A DNA stretch of 64,000 nt from Pseudomonas triticicola (GTDB taxonomy: Bacteria; Pseudomonadota; Gammaproteobacteria; Pseudomonadales; Pseudomonadaceae). Each line of letters opens with the position of its first letter. Within the stretch, counting starts at the first letter, position 1. Shown piece after piece: positions 35,621 to 43,797 of the stretch. The stretch lies in contig NZ_JAHSTX010000001.1 of assembly GCF_019145375.1 (NCBI RefSeq), positions 3,807,501 through 3,871,500 on the forward strand. Direction: 5' to 3'. The translations under genes and the position numbers were made by a program. The notes under the pieces are model-generated. The model saw only the letters and a program-made list of their open reading frames with translations, was not told the DNA's origin and searched no databases.

Positions 35621-37291
35621 ATGCGCGTACTGGCATCCCTGCTGTGCCTGAGCCTCAGTTCCGCTGCCCTCGCCGACACCTTGCCCAGCTTTCTCAACAG
35701 CAACGAAACCATCCGCAACCTGCCCGTACCCAACCTGCCCGCAGACGCCTATCGGCCGAGCGCGGCGCCGCTGCAAGTGCCGGCCCCGGGTGCGACCGCC
35801 GCGCAGCCATTGCTGATGGAAACCAAGGTCAACCTCAAGACCGTGCAGATCGAAGGCGGCACGATCTACCCGCTCAACGAACTCGCCGAAGTCTACAAAC
35901 CATTGATCGGCCGTCAGGCCAGCCTTGCCGAACTGATCGAAGCCACGCGCAACATCACCCGCCGCTATCAGCAGGATGGCTATCTGTTGTCCTACGCGTT
36001 CCTGCCGCAACAGAACTTCGATGATGGCGTGGCCCGCGTGGTGCTGGTCGAGGGCTACGTGCGCGATATCCAGATGCAGGGCGACATCGGCCGGGTCAAA
36101 AGCCTGCTCGACAAACTCGCCGCGAAAATCCAGGCCGAACGCCCGCTGACGCGCAAGACCTTCGAGCGCTACACCACGCTGATGAGCCGTATTCCCGGGG
36201 TAACCATTCAAGCGCAAGTGCCACCGCCGGGCACCACTGATGGCGCGACCACTCTGGTTGCCCAGGCCAGTCGCAAACCGTTCACCAGCACCCTGAGCAC
36301 CACCGAAGACAACCGCAACGGCCCGCAGGCGTTGCTCGGTGTCAGCAGCAATTCGCAGACTTCGATGGGCGAACAGTTGAGCCTCAGCGGCCTGTTCCCA
36401 CCGGGCGACGACAAAGAGCATTACTACCGTCTCGACTACAGCCAGTTCCTCGATACCGAAGGCACGCAACTCAACGTCTCGGCCTCGCGTTACCGCGCCG
36501 ACCCGGACACCGAAGTGCTGGTCGGCGGTGGCGGGCGCCTGAGTACCCACCGCGAAAACGACCGCTACTCGATCGGCTTCAGCATGCCTCTGATCGCCTC
36601 TGCCAACGAACTGCTGACCGCCGGCTCGCGCCTGTATGCGGTCGACGACAAGACGCGCTACGACGGCATCAACTTTCCCTTCAGCACCGAACTGCGCACC
36701 GACGTCCGCGCCCTCGCTTTCGAAGGCGACTGGCGCAAGGCCGACGCCCGCCAGTTGCGCATCCTCAGCGCCGGCGTTTATCAAGGCTTCGACAGCCTCG
36801 GCGCGAGCACCAATTATGACGACATCGACCTGGATTTCTTCCGCGTGCGCCTGTCCGGCGTGCAGAGCGACAAGTTCCTCGACAACTGGCAAGGCGTGCT
36901 CTCGGCAGCGCTGTACTGGAGCGACGACACCTTGCCCGACAGCGAACGCGCAGTGTTCGGCGGGCAGAATTTCGGCCGTGGCTACCCGGACGACCAGGCC
37001 TCGGGCGACAAGGGTTGGGGCGTCGCTTACGAGGTCAACTACAGCTTCAACCGCGACGGCAACTGGGTGCGCATCCTGCAACCCTACGTAGTAGTCGACC
37101 GCTCACGCAGCTGGTTCAACCAACTGCCGGTGCAGGCCAACAACCTGTCATCGACCGCGCTCGGGCTGCGCTTTGGTGATGCCAAGTATTACAACGTGGC
37201 GCTGGAAGTGGCGAAGGCCATGTCCGATGAAGCGCTGGACACGTTCAATCGCAAGCCGCGGTACAGCATCAGTTTCAGTTATCAGTTGTGA
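35621..37291 (+). CDS. ShlB/FhaC/HecB-family two-partner secretion transporter
   Basis: This 556-residue outer-membrane TpsB-type protein has a signal peptide (LASLLCLSLSSAALA). A POTRA_2-like domain lies at about residues 65-150, with segments LKTVQIEGGTIYPLNELAEV and RYQQDGYLLSYAFLPQQNF. A 16-strand-type beta-barrel reaches the C-terminus, which ends in YSISFSYQL as outer-membrane proteins do. The barrel includes GRGYPDDQASGDKGWG near residue 450. The ATG at 35621 has GGAG 7 bases upstream. TpsB proteins secrete a TpsA exoprotein usually encoded beside them. The only neighbour of that kind is the glycine-rich lipoprotein upstream, which lacks a recognisable TPS domain. Confidence 0.88.
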   Translation: MRVLASLLCLSLSSAALADTLPSFLNSNETIRNLPVPNLPADAYRPSAAPLQVPAPGATAAQPLLMETKVNLKTVQIEGGTIYPLNELAEVYKPLIGRQASLAELIEATRNITRRYQQDGYLLSYAFLPQQNFDDGVARVVLVEGYVRDIQMQGDIGRVKSLLDKLAAKIQAERPLTRKTFERYTTLMSRIPGVTIQAQVPPPGTTDGATTLVAQASRKPFTSTLSTTEDNRNGPQALLGVSSNSQTSMGEQLSLSGLFPPGDDKEHYYRLDYSQFLDTEGTQLNVSASRYRADPDTEVLVGGGGRLSTHRENDRYSIGFSMPLIASANELLTAGSRLYAVDDKTRYDGINFPFSTELRTDVRALAFEGDWRKADARQLRILSAGVYQGFDSLGASTNYDDIDLDFFRVRLSGVQSDKFLDNWQGVLSAALYWSDDTLPDSERAVFGGQNFGRGYPDDQASGDKGWGVAYEVNYSFNRDGNWVRILQPYVVVDRSRSWFNQLPVQANNLSSTALGLRFGDAKYYNVALEVAKAMSDEALDTFNRKPRYSISFSYQL

Positions 37292-37337
37292 GGGGCGAGT
37301 GGTGTGTCAGTCAGGATTTTTTGACTGACGCACCGCC

Positions 37338-37427
37338 TTCGCGAGCAGGCTCGCTCCCACAGATTCGGCGGGGTTCACGGTTGCTGAGTACAACCGCCTT
37401 CCCTGTGGGAGCAAGCCTGCTCGCGAA
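37338..37427. repeat. REP inverted pair
   Basis: The arms at 37338-37361 and 37404-37427 pair with one mismatch (GCAAGCC for GCGAGCC in the second arm). It lies downstream of the TpsB gene. Confidence 0.88.
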
Positions 37428-37712
37428 AGCGTTCGGCTATTCAACCGATTTATCGCAGCGCTTAAACCAGCCGTTTAAACACACGCCCCGTTACCTCGCA
37501 ACAGCCCACAAATCCTTGCGCCGTTGCCTACGGCTACGCCAGAATCCGCCGGCTTGTGCGCCTGAGTCGCGGGTTCTATCGTTTGCCTGCCACTGCTCAT
37601 CAGTGGTCGGGTTTAGTCGCCCGCTTGTCCACGACGCACAGGTTCCTGTCAGCCAGGTATTTGCATACCTGCACTTGATGGTGGCTGTGCGCAGGGCGCC
37701 TTAGGGCGCGCC

Positions 37713-37811
37713 GATTTCGTGGCTCATCGGTCGACTAACCTGCGTGCAGCTGCCTCCCTTTCGTTTAGTCGCGAACGGGTTGCGGCCCTACTCCATCAGG
37801 AGACTGAGCCC
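37713..37811 (+). promoter_or_regulatory. conserved hairpin leader of DUF6124-type gene (copy 1)
   Basis: ATCGGT-N8-CTGCGTGCAGCTGCC (37726-37754) is followed by a hairpin TTCGTT/AACGGG (37760-37779) ending exactly 32 bases before the GTG start. The same blocks occur with the same 32-base spacing before the second DUF6124-type gene at 48.35 kb. The stretch 37428-37712 holds other short inverted repeats and no convincing gene. Confidence 0.6.
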
Positions 37812-38174
37812 GTGAAAAAGATAACGCCCGATCCACCTCTTGCCGATCCGACTTTCGCCGACCCGCTCCTCGAAGCGCAAAAACTCAAGGAAGCCGCCGA
37901 CCGCGCCATCGATTACTACCTCAACCCCCGCCTCATCAAAGACCCCGCCGCACCGCGCAAACCCAGCACCCTGTTCTTCGTCGACCCGGCTGCGGACAAC
38001 GAAACCCTGTTGGTCCATGCCTGCGAATCACTGGCCTCGGCAAGCATCATGGCCAGCGACCTCGCCGGATTTATCGATGGACCGCAGCGCAGCTCCCTGC
38101 TGGGGATACAACAGGTGATCATGCTGGGCGAACTGGCGGTCAACCGCGTACTGGACAGGCTTGTGCCGGAGTGA
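37812..38174 (+). CDS. DUF6124-type small protein (copy 1)
   Basis: This 120-residue acidic protein of unknown function begins MKKITPDPPLADPTFADPLL. It has a proline-rich N-terminus, a middle part PSTLFFVDPAADNETLLVHA and a helical C-terminus ESLASASIMASDLAG, then IQQVIMLGELAVNRVLDR. There is no signal peptide or membrane segment. GTG is used as start, with CAGGAG upstream. A paralogue of identical length lies at 47991-48353; the two share HACESLASAS and the QRS/IQQ/ELAVNR positions. The conserved leader suggests common post-transcriptional control. Confidence 0.75.
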   Translation: MKKITPDPPLADPTFADPLLEAQKLKEAADRAIDYYLNPRLIKDPAAPRKPSTLFFVDPAADNETLLVHACESLASASIMASDLAGFIDGPQRSSLLGIQQVIMLGELAVNRVLDRLVPE

Positions 38175-38239
38175 CAAGAGCAAGAGGTTGATTGCGCAGG
38201 TGGTGAGTCAGGCAGAGCGTTGTTGACTGACTGGCCGTC

Positions 38240-38689
38240 TTCGCTGGCAAGCCAGCTCCCACAGGATTGATGTACGTCAGGAAGAAAATGGTTGGCTGGC
38301 AGGCCGCTATCGCGAGCAGGCTCGCTCCCACAGTTTGATCGGGTGCGTTCAGTGAGAAACAGGTTGGCTGGCAGGCTGCCTTCGCTGGCAAGCCAGCTCC
38401 CACAGGATTGATGTACATCAGGAAGAAATGGGTCGGCTGGCAGGCCGCTTTCGCGAGCAGGCTCGCTCCCACAGTTTGAATCGAGTACATCAGCGAGAAA
38501 CAGGTCGGCTGGCAGGCCGCCTTCGCGAGCAAGCTCGCTCCCACAGTTTGAATCGAGTACATCAGTGAGAAACAGGTTGGCTGGCAGGCCGCCTTCGCGA
38601 GCAAGCTCGCTCCCACAGTTTGAATCGAGTACATCAGCGAGAAACAGGTCGGCTGGCAGGCCGCCTTCGCGAGCAGGCTCGCTCCCACA
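38240..38689 (+). repeat. tandem array of seven REP cores, 69/72-bp period
   Basis: Seven REP cores begin at 38240, 38309, 38381, 38450, 38522, 38594 and 38666, all in one orientation, linked by a conserved spacer ending GGCTGGCAGGCCGC. Elsewhere in the window REPs are inverted pairs. Two stem types alternate: GCTGGC/GCCAGC and GCGAGC/GCTCGC, so base changes on one arm are matched on the other. The periods are multiples of three, which keeps long but meaningless reading frames open. Confidence 0.9.
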
Positions 38690-38726
38690 GAAAAGCAAAG
38701 CAGCGCAGCTGCCCGCGGCGAAGCCG

Positions 38727-39077
38727 CACCACTCAACAATGAGCGCAAGCTCGAGTGCTCTTGATCTTGATCCACCGGCGACGTCGGAAGGCTGAGTGGA
38801 GGGATTGATCCGGGCGTGGGAGCGCAGCGACCGTTCGACGCAGTCGAACACAGCGGAAGGAGGTGCAGCGAAGCAAACCGTAGCCGCTGCGCCCGGATCA
38901 GTCCCGGAGCGAAGGACCCCGAGCCTGCGAGGGCCGAACGTAGGAGCAAGCCTTTTCGGTTACCTTTTTGGCGTTTGAAAAAGGTGACTCGCCGTAAGGG
39001 CGAAACCGCCAGCCGCCACACCCGCAGCAACGGATATTCACCCAAAACCCACCAACACGGTCGGCCCAAAGGCCGCC
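38727..39077 (-). repeat. dispersed repeat C, copy 1 (about 350 bp)
   Basis: It is closely similar to 49106-49480. Shared blocks include GAGCGCAAGCTCGAGT, GGCTGAGTGGAGGGATTGAT, GAGGTGCAGCGAAGCAAACC and GGTCGGCCCAAAGGCCGCC. A hairpin GTTCGA-CGCAG-TCGAAC (38833-38849) is GTACGA-CGCAG-TCGTAC in the other copy, a matched base-pair change. It ends 5 bp from the stop of the receiver-domain gene. No coding function is supported. Confidence 0.85.
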
Positions 39078-39081
39078 GAGT

Positions 39082-39489
39082 TCACCCAGCCTCAACCCGA
39101 GGCTTGGGAAACAAATTATCGAGAGTCTCCAACAACCTGACGTGATAAATCGGCTTGCGAAACAGATCCAGCACCTGCAACCGCAACATATCGCTGACAT
39201 CCTCCATATCCGCATGCCCCGACATCACAATCACCGGCAAATGCGCCCGCGACGTATGCTCACGCAACCGCCTGATCAACGACATGCCCGACTCCTCCGG
39301 CATACGCAGATCAGTAATCACCAAAGCAATATCAGGATGCCGGGTCAACAGATGCAACGCCAACTTCACCGACGTCGCGGTATGACAGACAAACCCCTCC
39401 CCCTCCAGCAACTCCGCCAACTCCAGCAACGCGTCTTCTTCATCATCAACCAGAAGCAACTGTTGGCGCGGCAGCGAGGGAGAATTCAT
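39082..39489 (-). CDS. single-domain response regulator receiver
   Basis: This 135-residue stand-alone receiver domain has acidic residues in LLLVDDEEDALLE, phospho-acceptor Asp60 in LVITDLRMPEESG, the Ser of VIVMSGHAD, and Lys of DLFRKPIYH. There is no output domain. The ATG at 39489 lacks a strong ribosome binding site. It lies beside the Flp pilin genes. Its downstream repeat C also follows the pprB gene, so it may belong to the same regulatory circuit as PprA/PprB. Its partner kinase is unknown. Confidence 0.85.
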   Translation of the reverse strand: MNSPSLPRQQLLLVDDEEDALLELAELLEGEGFVCHTATSVKLALHLLTRHPDIALVITDLRMPEESGMSLIRRLREHTSRAHLPVIVMSGHADMEDVSDMLRLQVLDLFRKPIYHVRLLETLDNLFPKPRVEAG

Positions 39490-39560
39490 GGGCAGCCCCG
39501 AAATACTGAAAGTAAATCTCAGTGTAGCGCGCCGTTGGCCAGACGCGACCGGCACTTCAA

Positions 39561-39773
39561 TCAGGGCGTCTGCACCGGAGCCGTCTGCGCGGTGCCACCG
39601 AGCGACACCAGGATACTGTTGAAAATCGCCAGTACCTTCGCGCCAACCGGTGTCACAAACACCACAACCACCACGGCAACCATCGCCACGACAATCGCAT
39701 ATTCGATGGCAGAGGCACCGTCACTGCTAGCCAGAAATGCTCGAACCCGCGTCAGCAAATAATCAAGCAGCAT
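39561..39773 (-). CDS. flp: Flp-family type IVb pilin (copy 1)
   Basis: This 70-residue prepilin has a short leader ending in Gly, then ASAIEYAIVVAMVAVVVVVF with Glu5 and Tyr6 of the mature pilin. The body is VGAKVLAIFNSILVSLGG. The prepilin peptidase FppA, encoded at 50.4 kb, would cut after the Gly of SDGASAIEY. The second ATG (39773) is preferred because GAGGAGA lies 7 bases upstream; one at 39779 is too close. It lies downstream of a second, very similar pilin gene. Confidence 0.88.
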   Translation of the reverse strand: MLLDYLLTRVRAFLASSDGASAIEYAIVVAMVAVVVVVFVTPVGAKVLAIFNSILVSLGGTAQTAPVQTP

Positions 39774-39885
39774 GGACATTCTCCTCGCGCCGACATGGTC
39801 GGACGCTGGCAAACGGAGGTCCTGTCAATGCCTGGGCGCACCTGTCACTTACGCAGAGACACTGAACAGGAAGAAGAGATAGCCA

Positions 39886-40101
39886 TCAAGTGGTCGGACG
39901 CACTTGCGCTGTACCGCCCAGCGAGGTCAGTACCGAGTTGAATATCGCGAGTACCTTCGCGCCGATCGGCGTCACGAACACGACGACAACAACTGCCACC
40001 ATCGCCACCACAATCGCATACTCGATCGCCGAAGCACCCTCTTCACTGCGGGCAAACGCGCGAGCCTTGGCGATCACATAATCAAAAGTCATACGAAACA
40101 T
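39886..40101 (-). CDS. flp: Flp-family type IVb pilin (copy 2)
   Basis: This 71-residue prepilin is nearly identical to the next copy in the core: EEGASAIEYAIVVAMVAVVV and VTPIGAKVLAIFNSVLTSL. The tail differs (AQVRPTT against AQTAPVQTP). AAGGAG lies 7 bases before the ATG at 40101. It is divergent from rcpC, the position of the single flp gene in P. aeruginosa, so this copy is likely the ancestral one and the other a tandem duplicate. Confidence 0.9.
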   Translation of the reverse strand: MFRMTFDYVIAKARAFARSEEGASAIEYAIVVAMVAVVVVVFVTPIGAKVLAIFNSVLTSLGGTAQVRPTT

Positions 40102-40430
40102 AGCTCCACTCCTTCGCGCCTCTGGCGCCGACATCACCACCGCGGCAAGGTTCCACCGTGCCACCTGAGCATTGTCAACAAACCCCCGCCCAACAACTGT
40201 AAGAACGCATTAATCACAAAGCATTAATCCCATCGTTTTTCCGCCGTTTCCGGCTGTTAACTGGCCAGAGTCATACTTTGGTACGGTTATTTCGCCTGTC
40301 ATTAATGGCGCTTTTGCTTGGATCAGCTAGCTTGGAAATAGCGAAATAGTTGCATGTTCATAGCTGCCGAAGCAGTCCGCCTTTCGCAAGCAAATGCAAT
40401 CGGTTGTGCAGCAGGAAAGGGAGAGCCGTC
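40102..40430. promoter_or_regulatory. divergent promoter region of flp and rcpC
   Basis: No gene was found in these 329 bp. A direct repeat GCATTAATC occurs at 40207-40215 and 40221-40229. Both are candidates for a regulator site, such as that of PprB, but this is only a guess. Confidence 0.45.
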
Positions 40431-41372
40431 ATGAACAGTCGCGTCACCATGGGCCTCGCCGCGTTGCTGTTGATCGGCGCGGTTTTTGTCGGTTACTGGG
40501 GGCTGGTGCTCAGTCGTCAGCCGGCCCCGGTCGCCGAAGCGCCCGTCGCCCCAGCGGTCAGCATTGAACAGACTGTCGCGATTGCCGAAGACCAGACCCG
40601 CCAACCGGTGGTGGTGCTGCTCCACGATGTAGCGCCGTTCACGCCGTTGACCGCCGCCGATGTGACCGTGGAAAAACTGCGCAGCGCACCGGCCGGCAGC
40701 CTGACCAGCATCGAACAAGCAGTCGGCCGCACGCCTTGGCGCCACCTCAGCGCCGGCACCTGGCTGAATGACGAAAGCTTCCAGGCCGGCGGTGCGCTGG
40801 CGCGGATGATTCGCCGCGACGAGCGCGCACTGACCGTGGCCGTCGATGAAGTGATCGGTGGCGCCGGGCAATTGCTGCCGGGCGATTACGTTGATGTGCT
40901 GCTGTATCTGCGCGAGGACGCGAGCAATCTGCAGCAGTCGGCGCAGATCGCCGTTCCGGCCCTGCGCGTGCTCGGGATCGGTGATCAGTACGGCCTGACC
41001 AACGACGGCCAACCGGCTTCCCCCAACCTCAGCGCCGAAGAAAAACTCAAACAGGACCAGCGCCGCATCGCCGCACGCACCGTGGTGCTGGCGGTGCCGG
41101 AACAACTGCTCAGCCGCCTGATGCTCGCCACTCAAGTCGGCACGTTGCGCCTCGCGGTGCGCAGCAGCGAAGAACAACGGCTGGCCAAATACTGGGCCGG
41201 CGAGGCGCAATCGCCCGCGCATCTGGATCGCGCCAACAGCCAGCTCTTCCAGTTCACTCAACTCGCCCTGGGCAGCGCGCAAAAAACACCTGCCACCGCC
41301 AGTGCCGGCGCGGCGCCCAGGCCTGCGGTGGAAATCATTCGCGGCAACCAGATCAGCCAACAAACCCCATGA
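40431..41372 (+). CDS. rcpC: Tad pilus assembly protein RcpC/CpaB
   Basis: This 313-residue inner-membrane-anchored periplasmic protein has one N-terminal membrane segment (LAALLLIGAVFVGYWGLVL). A SAF-type domain lies at about residues 60-115, with VVVLLHDVAPFTPLTAADV, and RcpC/CpaB segments follow (ALTVAVDEVIGGAGQLLPGD and YVDVLL). It works with the secretin in Flp pilus assembly. It is the first gene of the operon and its stop overlaps the next reading frame. Confidence 0.9.
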   Translation: MNSRVTMGLAALLLIGAVFVGYWGLVLSRQPAPVAEAPVAPAVSIEQTVAIAEDQTRQPVVVLLHDVAPFTPLTAADVTVEKLRSAPAGSLTSIEQAVGRTPWRHLSAGTWLNDESFQAGGALARMIRRDERALTVAVDEVIGGAGQLLPGDYVDVLLYLREDASNLQQSAQIAVPALRVLGIGDQYGLTNDGQPASPNLSAEEKLKQDQRRIAARTVVLAVPEQLLSRLMLATQVGTLRLAVRSSEEQRLAKYWAGEAQSPAHLDRANSQLFQFTQLALGSAQKTPATASAGAAPRPAVEIIRGNQISQQTP

Positions 41373-41392
41373 CTGCGCAAGGATTCACGTGC

Positions 41393-42610
41393 ATGCAGAG
41401 TCGACTCAGACCGACATTGAAACCGGCGCTCCGGGCCTTGCTGTTGTTGGGATTGACGATGGATACCGCCCTCGCGGCGGTGGGCAATTGCTCGGCACTG
41501 CCGCGCCTGCCCTCGGTGATCGAGATCGGTGAAGGCTTCCAGCAGGACATGCAGTCACCCGTGGCAATCACTCGGCTGGCAGTGGGCGATCCGAAAATTG
41601 CCGACGTGCATGCCAATGGCGGTTCGTCCTTTTTGCTCACGGGCGTCGGCCCCGGCGCGACCAGCCTGATGGTCTGGACCGCCTGCTCGGCGCAGCCGCA
41701 GCAAGCCATGGTCTTCGTCCAGGGCGCGGCGACCACGGCGCTGACCAGCAGCGTGCCGTCCGACGATCCGACCCTGCCATCGCAGGTGCAGACCGACATT
41801 CGTTTCGTCGAAGTCAGCCGCACCAAGCTCAAGGAAGCCACGGCGTCGCTGATCGGCACGCGCGGCAACTTCCTGTTCGGCTCGCCCGGCACGCTGCCGC
41901 CGATTGACGGCGTGCCGCAGCCGCGCCTGCCGGTGGATAACTCGCTGTTCAATTTCTCCTGGGTCGGCGGCAAGACCATGGCGATCATCAACGCCCTGGA
42001 AACCAGCGGCTTCGCCTACACCCTGGCGCGACCAAGTCTGGTGGCGTTGAACGGGCAAAGTGCGAGCTTCCTGGCCGGCGGGGAAATCCCGATTCCGGTG
42101 CCCAGTTCCGGCAGCGACAGCGTGTCGATCGAGTACAAGGAATTCGGCATCCGCCTGACCCTGACACCAACCATCATCGGCCGCGACCGCATCGCGCTGA
42201 AGGTCGCCCCGGAGGTCAGCGAACTGGATTTTGCCAACGCGGTGAACATCGCCGGCACCACCGTTCCGGCGCTGACCATCCGCCGTACCGACACCAGCGT
42301 GTCGCTGGGTGATGGCGAAAGTTTCGTCATCAGCGGTTTGATCAGCACCACCAACAGTTCGCAGGTGAACAAGTTTCCCGGCCTGGGCGACATTCCCATC
42401 CTCGGGGCGTTCTTCAAGGGTTCGCAGATCAAGCGCGAGGAGCGCGAACTGCTGATGATCGTCACCCCGCACCTGGTCCAGCCATTGGCGGCGGACGCGC
42501 GACTGCCGTCGTTGCCGGGCGAGAAACTGCGCAATTACGACCCGAATTTCTATCGCATGTTCTTCCTCGAGAATGGCAACTTCGACAAGCGCAGCGGGTT
42601 GTCGCAATGA
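41393..42610 (+). CDS. rcpA: Tad pilus secretin RcpA/CpaC
   Basis: This 405-residue outer-membrane secretin has a signal peptide (LRALLLLGLTMDTALAA) and a BON/N-domain (VIEIGEGFQQDMQSPVAI). The secretin core is VSIEYKEFGIRLTLTPTIIG and GLGDIPILGAFFKGSQIKRE near the C-terminus. The ATG at 41393 has AAGGA 8 bases upstream. An ATG at 41369 overlapping the rcpC stop is an alternative, giving 413 residues. The protein forms the exit channel of the pilus. Confidence 0.9.
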   Translation: MQSRLRPTLKPALRALLLLGLTMDTALAAVGNCSALPRLPSVIEIGEGFQQDMQSPVAITRLAVGDPKIADVHANGGSSFLLTGVGPGATSLMVWTACSAQPQQAMVFVQGAATTALTSSVPSDDPTLPSQVQTDIRFVEVSRTKLKEATASLIGTRGNFLFGSPGTLPPIDGVPQPRLPVDNSLFNFSWVGGKTMAIINALETSGFAYTLARPSLVALNGQSASFLAGGEIPIPVPSSGSDSVSIEYKEFGIRLTLTPTIIGRDRIALKVAPEVSELDFANAVNIAGTTVPALTIRRTDTSVSLGDGESFVISGLISTTNSSQVNKFPGLGDIPILGAFFKGSQIKREERELLMIVTPHLVQPLAADARLPSLPGEKLRNYDPNFYRMFFLENGNFDKRSGLSQ

Positions 42611-43797
42611 ACCAGAATCTCAGCCAGACCTTTCTCGCCATCACCCGCAACAGCACCGATCTGGAATGGCTGCAAAGCGCCCTCGCGCCACTCGGCCAGG
42701 TGATCAGCGCCGGTGCCGGCAGCCTCGACGAACTGCTCGCACTGGTCGATGTAACGTTCGCCAATCTGGTCTTCGTCGGTCTCGACCGCGAGCACGTCGT
42801 CGCGCAGAGCGCGCTGATCGAAGGTGCGCTGGAAGCCAAGCCGATGCTGGCGATCGTTGCTCTCGGCGACGGCATGGACAATCAGCTCGTACTCAATGCA
42901 ATGCGCGCCGGTGCGCGGGATTTTGTCGCCTATGGCTCGCGCTCCAGCGAAGTTGCCGGGCTGGTGCGGCGCCTGAGCAAACGCCTGCCGGCCGTTACCC
43001 CCAGCACGCAGCTCGGCGGCCTCACCGTTCTGTACGGTGTGCAAGGCGCGTCGGACGGCGCCTTGATCGCCAATCACATGGCCATGGTCGTGCAGAAAAG
43101 CGGCCAGCAAACCCTGCTGCTCGACCTCGGCCTGCCCCGTGGCGACAGCCTCGCGTTGTTGGGGCTGGAGAGTTCGTTTCACTTCGGCGACGCCCTGCGC
43201 CATTTGCGCCGCCTCGACGCTACGCTGATCGACAGCGCATTCACCAGCGCCGACCAAGGCCTGCGCATTCTTGCCTATGCCAACACTGACGAACCGCTGG
43301 AAACCACCAGTGCCGCCGAGCTGTACATGCTGCTCAGCGCCTTGCGCCAGCACTTCCAGCACATTGTCGTGAACCTCACCGGGCAAGCCGACAGTGAAGC
43401 GTTGCGCACCTTCGTCAGTCACTGCGACAAACTGCTCTGGTACACCGACCAGAACGTCCTCAACTGCCGACGCAATCTTGCCGTGCTCAACCAATGGCGT
43501 GAGAAAGGCATGAAACTCGAGCACGGGCGCTTGCTGATCGATCGCTACCTGAGCAACGTCGCGCCGGATGCCGAGACTCTGGGCAAGACCTTCAATCTGG
43601 AAGTCATCGCCGTGCTGGCCTTCAGTCCCGACGTGCGCCTGAACGCGAAAAATCAGGGCGTCAGCCTTTTCGAACTGGCGCCGCGGGAAAAACTCACCCA
43701 GAGCCTGCGCGCCCTCGGCGAACGTCTGGCCAAGCGTTCCGAAGGCCTGAGCAAACCGAAAGTCACCTGGTTTGATCGTCTGAGAGGTCACTCATGA
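42607..43797 (+). CDS. tadZ: Tad pilus assembly ATPase-like protein TadZ/CpaE
   Basis: This 396-residue protein has an N-terminal receiver-like domain (FVGLDREHVVAQSALIEGAL, with ARDFVAYGS) and a C-terminal MinD/ParA-like fold. The usual Walker A lysines are not evident in VLYGVQGASDGALIANHMA, so ATP binding is probably degenerate. TadZ positions the apparatus at the cell pole in related systems. The ATG overlaps the rcpA stop, and its own stop overlaps tadA. Confidence 0.88.
   Translation: MNQNLSQTFLAITRNSTDLEWLQSALAPLGQVISAGAGSLDELLALVDVTFANLVFVGLDREHVVAQSALIEGALEAKPMLAIVALGDGMDNQLVLNAMRAGARDFVAYGSRSSEVAGLVRRLSKRLPAVTPSTQLGGLTVLYGVQGASDGALIANHMAMVVQKSGQQTLLLDLGLPRGDSLALLGLESSFHFGDALRHLRRLDATLIDSAFTSADQGLRILAYANTDEPLETTSAAELYMLLSALRQHFQHIVVNLTGQADSEALRTFVSHCDKLLWYTDQNVLNCRRNLAVLNQWREKGMKLEHGRLLIDRYLSNVAPDAETLGKTFNLEVIAVLAFSPDVRLNAKNQGVSLFELAPREKLTQSLRALGERLAKRSEGLSKPKVTWFDRLRGHS

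Noticed and set aside
37916..39069. Two long minus-strand reading frames (about 310 codons each) with repeated 24-residue blocks
   Set aside because: They arise from the REP array, whose 69/72-bp periods are multiples of three. The peptide blocks are the usual translations of REP cores, and no start signal or family is evident.
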